A stretch of 64,000 nt of DNA from contig JACKOD010000005.1 in assembly GCA_024234505.1 (NCBI GenBank), positions 62,001-126,000 on the forward strand, given 5' to 3'. The translations under genes and the position numbers were made by a program. The notes under the pieces are model-generated. The model was not told the DNA's origin. It ran no database searches and was given only the letters and a program-made list of their open reading frames with translations. The DNA comes from Hahellaceae bacterium (GTDB taxonomy: Bacteria > Pseudomonadota > Gammaproteobacteria > Pseudomonadales > Oleiphilaceae). Position 1 is the stretch's first letter. Each line of letters opens with the position of its first letter. Positions 9,367 through 17,902 of the stretch are shown piece after piece.

Positions 9367-9433
9367 CCGGCACTGTCTGTGTGTCACCCGAGCTGGATCA
9401 CTTGCGGATGAACCGGAAAACAGACTGTGCCGG
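9367..9433 (-). promoter_or_regulatory. Intercistronic stem-loop between aotJ and aotQ
   Basis: Arms 9367-9380 and 9420-9433 match at 13 of 14 positions around a 39-base loop. Such hairpins after a binding-protein gene commonly stabilise or partly terminate the upstream message, so that more binding protein than permease is made. That role is inferred here from position only. Confidence 0.5.
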
Positions 9434-9439
9434 AGAGCA

Positions 9440-10192
9440 TTACATCTTAATGTTATATTTGAAATACTTATTCATGATGGTGTCGTAAGCACCATTATTT
9501 TTGAGTTTCTTCAGCGCAGCATTGAACTTGTTTGCCAGTTCATTGTCTCGTTTGCGGAAGGCCATGCCGATTCCTTCGCCTACCTGCACCATTTCGCCTA
9601 CGGCGGCGTACTCCGGATCATTTGCGACTGTTTGCTCACCCACGGGGTAGTCCAGGAAAACCATCTCCAGTCGGCCGCCTTTTAAATCCAGCACCAAATC
9701 ATCGGCGGTGGTATAGCGTTTAATATCGGCGGTATCACTAAAGTTTTCGGTGACATAAGTGTCTTGCACGGTTCCGCGCTGAACACCGATCGCTTTGCCT
9801 TTTAGATCAGCCTTGCTGCTGGTGTTGATTGTCAGACCCTTTTTGCCAAACCAGGCGGAAGGCGTGTTGTAATAAGGTTCGGAAAATAAAACTTTCTCGG
9901 CGCGCTCGGCGGTAATAGACATGGAAGACATGACCGCATCATATTTACGTGCCAGCAAACCTGGAATAATGCCGTCCCAGGCTTGAATGATCCACTCGCA
10001 TTTTGCCTTGATTTCTGCACAAGCGGCATTGCCCAGCTCAATCTCGAAGCCCGTCAACGAGCCGTCCGGGGCTTTAAATTCAAAAGGCTCGTAAGGTACG
10101 TCAACCGCAATCCGTACATTCGACCAGTCTTTAGCTTCGGCCAGACCGCTGACAGCCATGGCGCAGGTGAGGGCAGTGATCAGTTTTTTCAT
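9440..10192 (-). CDS. aotJ: Periplasmic arginine/ornithine-binding protein
   Basis: A 250-residue type II periplasmic binding protein. The signal peptide is MKKLITALTCAMAVSGLAEA, with cleavage probably after AEA. The mature part opens with VRIAVDVPYEPFEFKAPDGS, the signature of family 3 amino acid-binding proteins, followed by GFEIELGNAAC. MSSMSITAERAEKVLFSEPY is the second family hallmark. It delivers ligand to AotQM. Arginine/ornithine specificity is inferred from the neighbouring astE. It lies 34 bp after the ATPase gene. Confidence 0.88.
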   Translation of the reverse strand: MKKLITALTCAMAVSGLAEAKDWSNVRIAVDVPYEPFEFKAPDGSLTGFEIELGNAACAEIKAKCEWIIQAWDGIIPGLLARKYDAVMSSMSITAERAEKVLFSEPYYNTPSAWFGKKGLTINTSSKADLKGKAIGVQRGTVQDTYVTENFSDTADIKRYTTADDLVLDLKGGRLEMVFLDYPVGEQTVANDPEYAAVGEMVQVGEGIGMAFRKRDNELANKFNAALKKLKNNGAYDTIMNKYFKYNIKM

Positions 10193-10226
10193 AAACGAAC
10201 TCCGAGGTTTGTTGTGTTTTTATAAC

Positions 10227-10997
10227 TCAGTATTTTGGCGCCAGAAATTGTCGTACCCGCTCTGATTCCGGGTTGTCAAACACCTTTGCCGGCGGCCCTT
10301 GTTCTTCAATTTGACCCTGATGCAAAAATACCACTTGGGAGGAAACGTCGCGGGCAAAAGCCATTTCATGAGTGACCACGATCATCGTGCGACCTTCTTC
10401 GGCCAGGCTACGCATTACTTTGAGAACCTCTCCGACCAGCTCGGGATCGAGTGCAGAAGTGGGCTCATCAAACAACAGCACTTCAGGTTCCATGGCCAAC
10501 GCCCTTGCTATGGCCGCTCGCTGCTGTTGGCCACCTGACATCTGGGACGGATAGTAATCACGACGTTCGTAAATGCCGACCTTTTCGAGCAACGCGTGTG
10601 CGCGCTCAATTGCTTCTTTTTTCGGGACTTTGAGTACATTGACTGGCGCTTCGATAATATTCTCTAGCACGGTCATATGAGACCAGAGGTTAAAACCCTG
10701 AAAAACCATCGAGAGACGGGCCCGGACGCGCTCAACCTGACGCATGTCTGCCGGAATGCGAACACCGCGTTTGTCATTGCAAAATCGTAGCGCCTCGCCG
10801 TGCAAGATAATGTCACCCTGCGTTGGAATTTCCAGCAGGTTAATGCAACGGAGAAAAGTACTTTTTCCTGAGCCCGACGACCCAATCATGGAAATAACAT
10901 CGCCTTTATGAGCTTCGATGGATATGCCGCGAAGCACTTTGTGCTCATTAAAGGTTTTATGGAGATCATTTACGACCAGGGGAGCGATTTCTCCCAT
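10227..10997 (-). CDS. aotP: Arginine/ornithine-type ABC transporter ATPase
   Basis: A 256-residue HisP/AotP-type ATPase. Walker A is GSSGSGKST, the signature is QMSGGQQQRAAIARA, Walker B is VLLFDEPTSALDPE and the switch His lies in VVTHEMAFARD. It is the first gene of a - strand operon aotP-aotJ-aotQ-aotM-astE. The frame opens upstream to 11087, but GGAG eight bases before ATG 10997 (MGEIAPLVVNDLHKTF) marks the start. ATPase first differs from the aotJQM-O-P order I know from Pseudomonas, and no aotO regulator-like gene is present. Confidence 0.9.
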   Translation of the reverse strand: MGEIAPLVVNDLHKTFNEHKVLRGISIEAHKGDVISMIGSSGSGKSTFLRCINLLEIPTQGDIILHGEALRFCNDKRGVRIPADMRQVERVRARLSMVFQGFNLWSHMTVLENIIEAPVNVLKVPKKEAIERAHALLEKVGIYERRDYYPSQMSGGQQQRAAIARALAMEPEVLLFDEPTSALDPELVGEVLKVMRSLAEEGRTMIVVTHEMAFARDVSSQVVFLHQGQIEEQGPPAKVFDNPESERVRQFLAPKY

Positions 10998-11603
10998 AGT
11001 AGTCTCCTGGGGTTGGTAGATGATAAAAACTCTGTGGTTTGAGATACCCGACCCACGCGATTTCCGTGGATAGCCAGACAAATCCATAACTAGTCAGTAT
11101 GGAACAAGAAATCGGAATTTGCCTAACTTTGAACACGCAGAGCATAAGATTCTGGCAGGCTAAGTGCGTCGCAGAAATCAACACTCAAGCCGCCCTTAGC
11201 AAACTGAAAGGACTATTCGTCGTGCACTTCTGCCAGTACTAACTTGGCAACGGGAGAAGGGTGGGGGCTGGCCATCGGAAAGGCATGCACAACAACCGGC
11301 GTTTGGATCGCCGTGGGAAGCTGATATGCACTTTGATGAAAACTGATTAAGCAGTGCGTCATGGCCGTCGTTCGAAAAGGAGTAAGACTTACCCTGTCAA
11401 CGATGCCAGACCATCCACTTGTCTGAAATGTGAACTTATTGTTTCTGCGTCGCAGAAAAATTGCAAGTTTTATTTGGTGTTTGCCAACCTTGCTGCATTC
11501 TGGGTGGCATTTGAATGTCGCGAAGTGTTTGGCTGCCTGATTCTAGTGATTTTACGGACGAGGGGGGGGTTAATGAAGAAATCCGAAAAGCATATTGACT
11601 AAC
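10998..11603. other. 606-bp non-coding region upstream of aotP
   Basis: No convincing gene. It must hold the promoter of the aotP-astE operon. A 13-base direct repeat TGCGTCGCAGAAA occurs at 11165-11177 and 11446-11458. The second copy lies inside the 17-base perfect palindrome 11442-11458 (TTTCTGCG-T-CGCAGAAA). GTCGC within these sites resembles the TGTCGC half-site I know for the Pseudomonas arginine regulator ArgR, but the match is partial. The right end was originally the sequence downstream of tRNA-Phe. Confidence 0.5.
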
Positions 11604-11697
11604 CCCTAAACGAAAAAAGCCTCGCATTTCTGCGAGGCTTTTTGAATGGTGGTGCCCAGAGGCGGAATCGAACCACCGACACGGGGATTTTCAATCC
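11604..11697. repeat. Left attachment repeat with truncated tRNA-Phe 3' end
   Basis: Bases 11650-11697 match the last 48 nt of tRNA-Phe (reverse orientation, CCA end at 11650). Bases 11604-11649 match its downstream terminator region. The copy differs from 26041-26134 only at 11624 (G versus A at 26061). It breaks off after the first half of the anticodon stem, so it is not a functional tRNA. Confidence 0.93.
11614..11643 (-). terminator. Intrinsic terminator (tRNA-Phe derived) at the island's left end
   Basis: Perfect 13-bp stem, arms 11614-11626 and 11631-11643, loop TTTC, with T-rich flanks on either strand. It faces transcripts leaving the defence operon leftward and would also shield the aot operon from read-through. 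Confidence 0.8.
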
Positions 11698-11807
11698 TGA
11701 AATTTCAACTCTATACAAAATGATATGAAAATAAATATCACGAAAACAGAGGGTTAGGTGTTGTCGTATGTTGTGGATGACATTCCTGTTTGTGGTTTTT
11801 TGTTAGT

Positions 11808-11829
11808 TAGTGTCCCACTAGTGCCCCAT
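11808..11829. repeat. Tandem imperfect 11-mers, possible integrase arm sites
   Basis: TAGTGTCCCAC (11808-11818) is followed directly by TAGTGCCCCAT (11819-11829), nine of eleven bases identical. The position, about 110 bp inside the left attachment repeat, fits arm-type binding sites of a tyrosine integrase. This is inference from layout. Confidence 0.4.
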
Positions 11830-11978
11830 AAATAATTAACTGATTTTATTTATGATTGATTTTAAGTTACTTGAATTTGATTCGTAGTAATCTCATTTTG
11901 TATAAGCAACATAGTACATTCTTTCAATCTGCTTTTTGCTCAAAAGTGCTGTTAAAGAAGGGAAAGATAATTGCTCAA

Positions 11979-12007
11979 TGTCGCCGCTTAAAATTCGAGC
12001 GGCGACA
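11979..12007 (-). terminator. Hairpin downstream of the DUF499 gene
   Basis: Perfect 10-bp arms 11979-11988 and 11998-12007 (TGTCGCCGCT / AGCGGCGACA), nine-base loop. It lies 133 bp past the end of the defence operon. No T-run follows on the - strand, so it may act as an mRNA 3'-end block rather than as an intrinsic terminator. Confidence 0.4.
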
Positions 12008-12139
12008 GAGGAAGAGTATCAGCTAGAAATTACGCACTTCCACTCAACTGTTTGATTTAATTGCTTACGATATTCTCATTTTAAAATAGCCTGTTTGTTT
12101 TAGTCGGAACGACTAGGATTGACTATTTTGTGCCGTTTA

Positions 12140-14974
12140 CTACTCTTCAAACTCAGCGTTCTTGAATTTCAGAACACTGCAGTTTTCTTTTACGGCCCGT
12201 TGCAACCCATCATCAAAGCCGGTGGGCGACTCAGCCTGAATATCCACAGCGATTTTCACTTTCACGCCGGGGCGCAACGTGAATTGCTGAACCACTTCTT
12301 CCATCAGGTCAGCAAACTGCTTTTTCGCCAGAATAGGGTCGAGCTCGATGGTGGCATAGAACTGCTTTTTCAGTGCCTGTGCCGTCGTACCTGTAACGGG
12401 TGAATCCTCTGGAGCGGGTTCTGCCACTGGCCTTTCTGGTGTGCCAGGGTTGTTCGGATAAGTTGTTGTGGTTGCCGAAGTTGGTCGTGCGGCTTCGGCA
12501 GCACGTTGTGTCTCAGTGAGCTCTTGCAGATAAGCGGCGGCTATGAGCGGTTCAATCAGCAGCGGCGAAGCATCCATAAAAATGGAGGTGTTTTTACCGT
12601 AGCTGAAGCCCACATAGCGCCCGTCTTCTTTGCCTTGGGCGTAGCCGAAGAAGTCTTTGCTTTCGCAGCCCGCTTGAACCGTGCGCTGAAACACATGATC
12701 ATCTTTCAACCGTGGCAAGTAGAGCTGGTGACAGGTTTGCTGCCAAACGTGCAAGGCGCTGATGTCTTTGACGCCATCTTTCCAGAACCAGTTTTTCAGC
12801 ACGGTTGCCAAATGGATCGGTGCCCATTCTGTAATCAGTAATTCGTTTTCTTTCAGTACCCGTTCAATTTCTTGCGTCAAGTTTTGTGCGCCAGGGTTTA
12901 CCTGGAAATGCTCCCAAAGTACATCCGACAATCCTTTTCCTGGGCGGGCTTCCTGCACTGGTGCTAACAGCCATTTATAGGACTCGCGGATCATGCGCTG
13001 CAGCGCATCTTTCGCATCATCCAGGCTCTTACTTGCCTGCCGCGACTGGAACTGATCAAGGTTGAGCTTGAGGTCTTTAATGTCGCTGACAATCGATTGC
13101 CAGGCCAGCATGGAACGTACCTGGTCTTTCAGGCGGCTGACGGTATCGTAGTCGGCTGCCAGGAAAATTAAGCGATTTTGCTTAAACCGAGGCTGCTCGC
13201 CGCGTGTCTTTAAAATTTGCGTGGCGCGCTCGGTTGCCAGGCTTTGGCCGCTGCGGCTAAAAGCTGCATCAGGCGGTAACACCACCAAGCGCAGTGCCCA
13301 GTCGTCTGGTACATCGCTGCTTTGGGTAAACACATGAATGCCACTAAAAACACCACTGGCGAAAGTGCGCTGTACGCGCTCGCGGATGGCTGGGAATACA
13401 TCTTCCTTATCCTGGAAGCGGCGCTTGCGGTCTTCCATTTCGCGGCGCAGGTTGGGCCGGGTGTCAAACCAGAAACGATTATTGCCGCTGTTCAGGTAAT
13501 GCAGTCGGTCGCCCAAACGGCGTAATGCATCTTTGTAGATGCCCGTTTGTTGACCCGGTTGCGCCACTCCCAAAATCACGTGGTCCAGCTCAATACCGCG
13601 AACCATCTGCGCGCCAGTGCTTGGTGCACTGCCGAGGAAAATGGTGCGCGCGGTGCGGCGGCAGGCTAGTACAGTGCCGAGGCGCGGGTCTTGGTTTTCG
13701 ATCTTTGCAGTTTCGGAAATATCACCGTCGACATCACGCTCTACCACCGGGTCCCAGCCCTGTGGCAGGTTACTGATCATTTCATTGCGGGTGTCGCCAT
13801 CAAACAGCGGGAAGCTGCCGGGCATAATCAGCGGGTCTTTGTCGTTATCGCGCCACAAGCGGTGTATCACCTTGGCCATTAACTTCAGCACGCCACGAGT
13901 GCGCTGGAAGTTGGGTAACGATGACCAATCCTGATACAGGCGATCAAACACTTCTGGGTGAATCGGGTAGGCGTGCATCAAGCGGTCAAAATAACGGCCT
14001 TCCTGGGTTTCACTGGGGAAGTCTTCGCTGTTCGCCACATAGTAATCGGCAAAGCCACGGCACACGGATTCAGCGGCCAGTTTGTCGTTGATGCTGGCAA
14101 ATAGGCGGCGGCGCACAATTTCAAAGGCCTCTTCGGTAGCCACCGGCTTCCACAGCGCTTGAACACGTTTAAAACAGTGCTCCAGAACATCCAGTGCCTG
14201 TTCGCCTCGCGTCCCGCCCACTTCTTTTTTTGATTCGGGCAATGAGGCCAGCAACAGGGCTGTGGGCGCGGCCTTTAAGGCTTCGGTCAGTGCCTGCACA
14301 AAGCTGAGGTTGGAATCAAAAGTGCCACCACTCAGTGTTTTGCCCTCTTCAAACTGGCGCACATAAGCCACCAGCTCGTCGATGAGAATCACGCAGGGGG
14401 AGAAGCGTTTGAGCAGGGTTTCTAACAGACCTTTGCCGGGTGAGGTACCCGAGGCGTCGGCTTCTGCCACCAAGGCAAACCCTTCAGCGCAGCCTAATTG
14501 CCAGGCAAGATCGCCCCACAGGGTATTGATGCGCTGGCCATCGCGTTGCTGCGGCTGGTTAGGGGAGGATTTAATACCGTCGAGCACCGCCACCTTTGCA
14601 CGTGGCAGCTCAGTCACCTGGGCGGCATCCAAAATCGCGGATACGCCGGGTAATTCGCTGGCGGGTGCTTCGCCTTTCGCTAAATGATAAACCGCCAGCA
14701 TGGTGTGGGTTTTACCACCACCAAAGGCGGTTTGCAGTTGAATCACCGGGTCGCCACCCTGGCCGGCCAAGCGTTTGACCACGCTGTCTAACAGCAGTCG
14801 CATACCTTCGGTGATAAAGGTGCGCTGGAAAAACAGGCTGGCATTCTGGTATTCCGCAGTCGCAGTACCTTCATGCACGCGGGAAAGGTCCGCCGCAAAT
14901 TCAGCCTGTTGAAAGGTTCCCTTTAATACATCTTCGTGGGGAACGGCAATTTCACGCCATGGTTTCAGACTCAT
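12140..14974 (-). CDS. DUF499-family AAA+ ATPase of the defence operon
   Basis: A 944-residue ATPase. Walker A is FGGGKTH (residues 84-90) and Walker B is CVILIDEL (194-201), both in the context typical of DUF499 proteins (IQLQTAFGGGKTHTMLAVYH). A low-complexity Thr/Pro-rich linker at about 840-875 separates the large ATPase part from a roughly 70-residue C-terminal domain. The molecular role of DUF499 is not established. Its constant pairing with DUF1156 methyltransferases suggests it acts with the methylase or helicase on DNA. GGAG lies upstream of ATG 14974, and 28 bp separate it from the methyltransferase stop. It is the last gene of the operon. Confidence 0.88.
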   Translation of the reverse strand: MSLKPWREIAVPHEDVLKGTFQQAEFAADLSRVHEGTATAEYQNASLFFQRTFITEGMRLLLDSVVKRLAGQGGDPVIQLQTAFGGGKTHTMLAVYHLAKGEAPASELPGVSAILDAAQVTELPRAKVAVLDGIKSSPNQPQQRDGQRINTLWGDLAWQLGCAEGFALVAEADASGTSPGKGLLETLLKRFSPCVILIDELVAYVRQFEEGKTLSGGTFDSNLSFVQALTEALKAAPTALLLASLPESKKEVGGTRGEQALDVLEHCFKRVQALWKPVATEEAFEIVRRRLFASINDKLAAESVCRGFADYYVANSEDFPSETQEGRYFDRLMHAYPIHPEVFDRLYQDWSSLPNFQRTRGVLKLMAKVIHRLWRDNDKDPLIMPGSFPLFDGDTRNEMISNLPQGWDPVVERDVDGDISETAKIENQDPRLGTVLACRRTARTIFLGSAPSTGAQMVRGIELDHVILGVAQPGQQTGIYKDALRRLGDRLHYLNSGNNRFWFDTRPNLRREMEDRKRRFQDKEDVFPAIRERVQRTFASGVFSGIHVFTQSSDVPDDWALRLVVLPPDAAFSRSGQSLATERATQILKTRGEQPRFKQNRLIFLAADYDTVSRLKDQVRSMLAWQSIVSDIKDLKLNLDQFQSRQASKSLDDAKDALQRMIRESYKWLLAPVQEARPGKGLSDVLWEHFQVNPGAQNLTQEIERVLKENELLITEWAPIHLATVLKNWFWKDGVKDISALHVWQQTCHQLYLPRLKDDHVFQRTVQAGCESKDFFGYAQGKEDGRYVGFSYGKNTSIFMDASPLLIEPLIAAAYLQELTETQRAAEAARPTSATTTTYPNNPGTPERPVAEPAPEDSPVTGTTAQALKKQFYATIELDPILAKKQFADLMEEVVQQFTLRPGVKVKIAVDIQAESPTGFDDGLQRAVKENCSVLKFKNAEFEE

Positions 14975-15002
14975 CTTTGCTTTCTCCTAAAGGCCGTGGC
15001 CC

Positions 15003-17900
15003 TTAAATATCCAGTTGGCCTTGGGAACCGACAATGCCACTTTCGCCAGCGGCCTGTTCGATGCCGCTCCAGGCATTGACCAATTCGTTGTAAGCGCGGG
15101 CTTCTTCTGCCCAGCCTTTGCGTTCGCACAAGGTGTACAAGCGATATGCCAAGGCTCGCATCGACTCGGCAAGTGCAGGCATGCGGGCCATTAAGGCACC
15201 GGCTGCCGATTCACCATCCTGATTCAAGGCGCGGATCAGCTGGTGCAGGGCTTCCCATACCGGGGTGCGGTTATCGGTTTCTGGGTTCCAGTCGCGGGGC
15301 AGCTCGGCCCAGCGCAGCAGGCGCAATTTGCCGCTGCCGGATTCCACCACGCCCGATTCCTGCAGGCCGCCAACGCTGGTGCCCTTGGCGCGGGCCAGTA
15401 CATCAGCCTCACCAAACTTGCCTTCGCCCCAACCCAGTTGTTCAAACCAATGCAGGCAGAACTGGGTATCGTGGTCGAAGTCGTCTTCAGCCAAAAAGCG
15501 GTTAATCAATTGCAGCGCGGTTTTTACCGACATGGGCGAGCCATCGGCTTCCAGCACAGCGGCGTATTGGCTGAAAATGGCCATGCCCGGGCCGATAATG
15601 GCCTGACTTAAATCCACCGGAGCAACGGGCGAGTTAATACCGCCGTGAGTCATTTCATCCAAGGCGATGGGCAATACGGCATTGAGTTCGCGGATAAATT
15701 CGCGGCGACTGATGGTTTCAGCATCGGCGTCGCGTTTGCGGCAGACCAGCACGATGCTGGAGGCGAGCGCGTTAGCAGATGACCCAATCATGCGATTGCC
15801 CAATTCCGTGCGCATGGGCCAAGTGCCAGTCAGTGCAAAACCTGCTTTTAACACGGCCTCAAGAAATGTGACCCAACCGGTACTAGAGGTACCACTATCA
15901 TCCTTAGTCTCGCTCTGCTTAAAAGCGTAATAGATGGTAACTGGGAATCCGGGATGAGCCTGCACAGCAAGGTTGTGCATTGCTTCTGTCATGCCATCCA
16001 AGAAAAAGGTTTCTGCTTCTTCTTTGCTTCCATGCCTATAGGGCGTTGCAACAAGCTCTTCGGCCTTAGGTACTGCAAGAGTGGCATAGAGAGCAGGAAA
16101 AATATCTCTTAACCCTTTACGTAACCATACATAGAAGAAATCAGAAAGATCTGCGTACCCAATATTGTCGTAATACGGAGGGTCAGTTGATATTAATTTC
16201 TGTGAGCTAATAATTTGGGTTTGAGCATCTGATTGGGAGGTATAGGCCTCCCCCTTAGATGGAACCTCCTCAAGCGCCCTAACTAAATTCCCTAGACTTA
16301 CACCATAATCTCCTGCCGCTTCAGCAAACACGTTGTTCTCAGCAAAATCCCACATCATAGGGATCGCTTGTCTACCAAAGAGATTGCGCACTTGTGTCTT
16401 ACTAGTTTCCCATCGGCAAAGAGAATTGCAGATGTCTGTTAGACGACTTAACGCCAACGCCAAATAAACTCCAACCGCCTGCGCATAGGCTGTGGCACCG
16501 GTTCCTCCTTCATCCAGACCGATACCGTCATCCTTCATGCCTGCCTTGATGGCATCCTGTCGACAATGCTCGATAGCTTCCTGTACCAGATCAGAGAAGC
16601 TTGTCAACGCAACCAGTTGGCGTGGGGTGAAGAGATCACCATACACATCGAAACCATAATTCGAGACGTTGACGCGACACTTACCGTGCAGCTTTACTTC
16701 CGGTTTCCAATCGGGCTTTGCAGATTCTGCACTCGATTCCTGCGCTGTGGTCGGAGAGAGGTAAATTCTCCCTTTCACGCCCTCCGCGACTATAGCCATC
16801 AATTTTGTGCCCATCCGCCCAGCAGTACCTTCAGCGCGAATGTATTTGTAGTCCATCGGAGATTCGGACATTAAACAGTGGAAGCCACCGCGTTTCCCTG
16901 CTGTAGTGCCGCCATTTGCGTCTGCAGGTGGCTTACCCATTTTTACCGCAAAGTGATAACTATCCCCCTCAATCACCGGTTCCACATAAGCTTCTTTGTC
17001 TTTCTTACTGGAAAGCACAAAGGTACTGGCCAGCGGTACTTCCACATGGGAATAGGCCGGGTTGGGGCTTTTCACGGTACGCGCCCACAACCAGGCAATC
17101 ACAGTTAGCTGCTGGCCGAGTAGCGGTTTCAGGTCGGGCCGCTCGGCCACCATGGCTTCAGTGATTTCCACCTTGGGGTATAAATGCCCTATACGCTGCT
17201 GGGCTTGCTCGCGCATCCAGTGGCCGTAGCGGCGCACATCTTCGGCCAGTCCGCGTGCGCCAGCCCAATCTTCAAAGGCATCCTTGGTGGCTTTTTTGCC
17301 TTTTTTGTCGATGGGGATTTCCGGGCCTACGGGCGCGGTGCCCGCAAACTTGGGCGGGATTTCGATCATCGCCTTGTTGATGGTGACCGCCACCGGGTTT
17401 AAATCGCTGGCGTAACTTTCCAGCCCCAGGCGCTGGGCTTCCAGTGGCAGCGCACCACCGCCAGCAAAGGGGTCGTGAAAAGCCGGCAGCTTTTCCGGGT
17501 TGAACAGTTCGGCGGCTTGAGGGTGGTTTTTATTCAACTCACAGGTCTCGCGCCAGCTACGCGCAATTTCAGTGCGGGCGCGGGCCAGCACCTGCTCGTT
17601 GTTGGTGTTTTCCCACAGCACCAGGTCTTCAATGATCTTGAACAGACGGTCGCGCTCGATGGCAGCCTTTTCTTTGTTCATGCCGTACTTAAAACCGCCG
17701 CCTTGCTGGTAGCCGGGGTCGTTCACCATTTGCGCAAAAATCACCGCGCGCGCAGCGGCCAAAGGGCGACGCGCCCACCACAAATGCAGCGTGCTGGGGT
17801 GACCGTGGCGAATTGACTTTTCTCGTGCGGCAGCAGCGTTAATGGCATCCAGCGGCAACGCCACTTCGATGAGCTTTTTAGGTGTTTTTATGAGAGTCAT
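15003..17900 (-). CDS. DUF1156-type adenine/cytosine-amino DNA methyltransferase
   Basis: A 965-residue protein. The N-terminal DUF1156 segment is HPSTLHLWWARRPLAAARAV (about 34-53). The SAM-binding motif I is DPFAGGG (143-149) and the catalytic motif is DPPY (573-576), which identifies an amino (N6-A or N4-C) methylase. It probably marks host DNA so that the rest of the operon spares it (inference). The chosen ATG 17900 (MTLIKTPKKLIEVALP) is two bases after the ptuB stop; an upstream extension to 17987 would overlap ptuB. GC drops from about 60% in the ends to about 43% in roughly 15,880-16,560, the part that carries DPPY, which suggests mosaic origin. Confidence 0.92.
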   Translation of the reverse strand: MTLIKTPKKLIEVALPLDAINAAAAREKSIRHGHPSTLHLWWARRPLAAARAVIFAQMVNDPGYQQGGGFKYGMNKEKAAIERDRLFKIIEDLVLWENTNNEQVLARARTEIARSWRETCELNKNHPQAAELFNPEKLPAFHDPFAGGGALPLEAQRLGLESYASDLNPVAVTINKAMIEIPPKFAGTAPVGPEIPIDKKGKKATKDAFEDWAGARGLAEDVRRYGHWMREQAQQRIGHLYPKVEITEAMVAERPDLKPLLGQQLTVIAWLWARTVKSPNPAYSHVEVPLASTFVLSSKKDKEAYVEPVIEGDSYHFAVKMGKPPADANGGTTAGKRGGFHCLMSESPMDYKYIRAEGTAGRMGTKLMAIVAEGVKGRIYLSPTTAQESSAESAKPDWKPEVKLHGKCRVNVSNYGFDVYGDLFTPRQLVALTSFSDLVQEAIEHCRQDAIKAGMKDDGIGLDEGGTGATAYAQAVGVYLALALSRLTDICNSLCRWETSKTQVRNLFGRQAIPMMWDFAENNVFAEAAGDYGVSLGNLVRALEEVPSKGEAYTSQSDAQTQIISSQKLISTDPPYYDNIGYADLSDFFYVWLRKGLRDIFPALYATLAVPKAEELVATPYRHGSKEEAETFFLDGMTEAMHNLAVQAHPGFPVTIYYAFKQSETKDDSGTSSTGWVTFLEAVLKAGFALTGTWPMRTELGNRMIGSSANALASSIVLVCRKRDADAETISRREFIRELNAVLPIALDEMTHGGINSPVAPVDLSQAIIGPGMAIFSQYAAVLEADGSPMSVKTALQLINRFLAEDDFDHDTQFCLHWFEQLGWGEGKFGEADVLARAKGTSVGGLQESGVVESGSGKLRLLRWAELPRDWNPETDNRTPVWEALHQLIRALNQDGESAAGALMARMPALAESMRALAYRLYTLCERKGWAEEARAYNELVNAWSGIEQAAGESGIVGSQGQLDI

Positions 17901-17902
17901 GT

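Larger units (their letters stand above)
11698..12139. other. 442-bp AT-rich left flank of the island, no gene seen
   Basis: AT-rich sequence without a supported gene or integrase remnant. It contains the tandem 11-base repeat at 11808-11829 and the hairpin at 11979-12007. This is where an integrase gene or its arm-binding sites would be expected. Confidence 0.5.

Noticed and set aside
11354..11602. Open frame of 82 codons on the + strand in the aotP upstream region
   Set aside because: Good-looking AAAGGAG lies nearby, but the sequence has no family resemblance and odd composition, and it ends beside the attachment repeat; treated as non-coding.
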